Assembly (NCBI GenBank): GCA_902767845.1 | Contig: CACXIV010000013.1 | Location: forward strand, 1 to 64,000 | Length of the DNA: 64,000 nucleotides | Source of the DNA: an uncultured Ruminococcus sp. | GTDB lineage: Bacteria; Bacillota; Clostridia; Oscillospirales; Acutalibacteraceae | Reading direction: 5' to 3' | Shown here: piece after piece, positions 63,124 through 64,000 of the stretch | Layout: each line of letters begins with the position of its first letter | How positions within the stretch are numbered: position 1 is the stretch's first letter | Made by a program: the position numbers and the translations under genes | The notes under the pieces: generated by a model | Database searches by the model: none | Seen by the model: only the letters and a program-made list of their open reading frames with translations | Told to the model about the DNA's origin: nothing

Positions 63124-64000
63124 TCAGTTGAAAGCCGGTGTAAAGGGCTTGTCGTTGTAGATCCTGGCGATAGCCTCGGCAAAGATGGGAGCCGTGGGAA
63201 GGATAGTGAATTTTTCGATCATCTTCTCCTCGGGAACGGGGATCGTATCGAGCAGGATGACCTCCTTGATAGCGCTGTTCTGGATCCTCTCTACCGCGGG
63301 ACCCGAGAGCACCGCGTGAGTCGCGCAGGCGTAAACCTCTGTGGCGCCGCCCTTTTCAACGATCGCGTTCGCGGCGTTGCAGAGGGTTCCGGCAGTGTCG
63401 ATCATATCGTCAACGAGGATGACCTTTTTGCCTCTGGCGTCGCCGATGATGTTCATTACCTCGCAGACGTTCGCCTTGGGTCTGCGCTTGTCGATGATAG
63501 CAAGGCTCGTGCCGATCTTTGACGCGAAGTTCCTTGAGCGGGTTACCGAACCGAGGTCGGGAGAAACAACGATATAATCGTCAAAGTTTCCGCCGATCTT
63601 CTCCTTGATGTGGTTAGCGAGTATTCCCGCGCCGTGGAGGTGGTCAACGGGGATATTAAAGAAGCCCTGGATCTGGTTTGCGTGAAGATCCATTGTGAGC
63701 ACGCGGTCAGCGCCCGCGGTGGTGATGATATCCGCGCAGAGCTTAGCCGAGATCGGATCTCTCGCCTTGGCTTTTCTGTCCTGTCTGGCATAGCCGAAGT
63801 AGGGCATTACCGCTGTGATCCTCGCGGCGGAAGCGCGCTTCATGGCGTCGATCATGATCAGCATTTCCATAAGATTGTCGTTTACGGGCGTGCAGGTGGA
63901 CTGAACGATAAAGCAGTCGCTGCCTCTTACCGACTCGTGAAGCGAAACCGCTATCTCGCCGTCGGAGAAATGCGTGCAGTCGCTCTTGCCGAGGGGAAGT
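63124..64000 (-). CDS. prs: Ribose-phosphate pyrophosphokinase, cut at the right edge
   Basis: Makes PRPP from ribose 5-phosphate and ATP. The frame is open to the window edge and its translation upstream of the internal ATG at 63870 (PLGKSDCTHFSDGEIAVSLHE) matches the start region of Prs, so the gene continues past 64000. Visible motifs are AVMPYFGYARQDRK, MDLHANQIQGFF, VSPDLGSVTR and the PRPP-binding VILVDDMIDTAGT. The true start is outside the window. Confidence 0.96.
   Translation of the reverse strand, partial: LPLGKSDCTHFSDGEIAVSLHESVRGSDCFIVQSTCTPVNDNLMEMLIMIDAMKRASAARITAVMPYFGYARQDRKAKARDPISAKLCADIITTAGADRVLTMDLHANQIQGFFNIPVDHLHGAGILANHIKEKIGGNFDDYIVVSPDLGSVTRSRNFASKIGTSLAIIDKRRPKANVCEVMNIIGDARGKKVILVDDMIDTAGTLCNAANAIVEKGGATEVYACATHAVLSGPAVERIQNSAIKEVILLDTIPVPEEKMIEKFTILPTAPIFAEAIARIYNDKPFTPAFN

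Overview
The window reads as chromosomal DNA of a gut-type, low-to-medium GC member of Clostridia, most likely Oscillospiraceae/Ruminococcus-like. This is inferred from the type III glutamine synthetase beside an ANTAR regulator, the glgB-glgC-glgD-glgA operon, a CotH-type protein with a dockerin, spore genes (spmA, spmB, spoIIE), purine-rich Shine-Dalgarno sites with frequent GTG/TTG starts, and sigma-A promoters with TTGaca-17-TATaAT spacing. Nearly all of it is core genome. The clear mobile DNA is the 5' end of a group II intron cut by the left edge, plus several short palindromic repeats.

Layout. 1-3.4 kb (mostly minus): group II intron fragment lying directly behind an intrinsic terminator, a lipoprotein, an ABC-F ATPase and a small membrane protein. 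3.5-3.8 kb: tRNA-Thr and tRNA-Tyr behind one strong promoter. 4.1-7.9 kb (plus): small membrane protein, lgt, a DUF6106-like protein, nnrD, a lipoprotein and a MazF/NdoA-type RNase with no visible antitoxin. 7.9-9.3 kb (minus): metK under a SAM-I riboswitch. 9.4-13.7 kb: cupin, Sfp-type phosphopantetheinyl transferase, AbrB-like regulator, spmA-spmB, a membrane protein and an RlmB-like methyltransferase. 13.7-16.4 kb: a large protein that looks like a P-type ATPase without its catalytic motifs. 16.4-22.1 kb: rpe, then a minus-strand run of M18 aminopeptidase, lytic transglycosylase, coaE, tsaC, prfA and a DUF951 protein.

22.2-30.8 kb (minus) is a nitrogen block: glnA with a leader hairpin, an ANTAR regulator, carA and a carB-dapF gene fusion. 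31-46 kb is mixed housekeeping and surface functions: RlmD-type methyltransferase, serine hydrolase, NSS transporter, amidohydrolase, CotH-dockerin protein, deoxyribosyltransferase-like protein, tRNA-Cys, SprT-like protein, VanW protein, MGDG/UgtP-type glycosyltransferase, serpin-like lipoprotein, spoIIE and ruvX. 46.3-47.2 kb is a membrane-bound HTH regulator with two matching palindromes in front of it. 47.4-53.3 kb (minus) is the glycogen operon glgBCDA, whose GlgB lacks the usual catalytic nucleophile. 53.8-61 kb (minus) holds a Gly/Asp-rich membrane protein, a PrsA/SurA-like lipoprotein, mfd, a DUF1624-type acyltransferase and pth. 61.1-64 kb (minus) holds a membrane protein with 22 decapeptide repeats and a partial prs.

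The observations most worth following are the degenerate P-type ATPase, the GlgB without its nucleophile, the CarB-DapF fusion, the glnA leader plus ANTAR regulator, the serpin-like lipoprotein and the paired operators of the membrane HTH gene. No phage, CRISPR or conventional defence island is visible.
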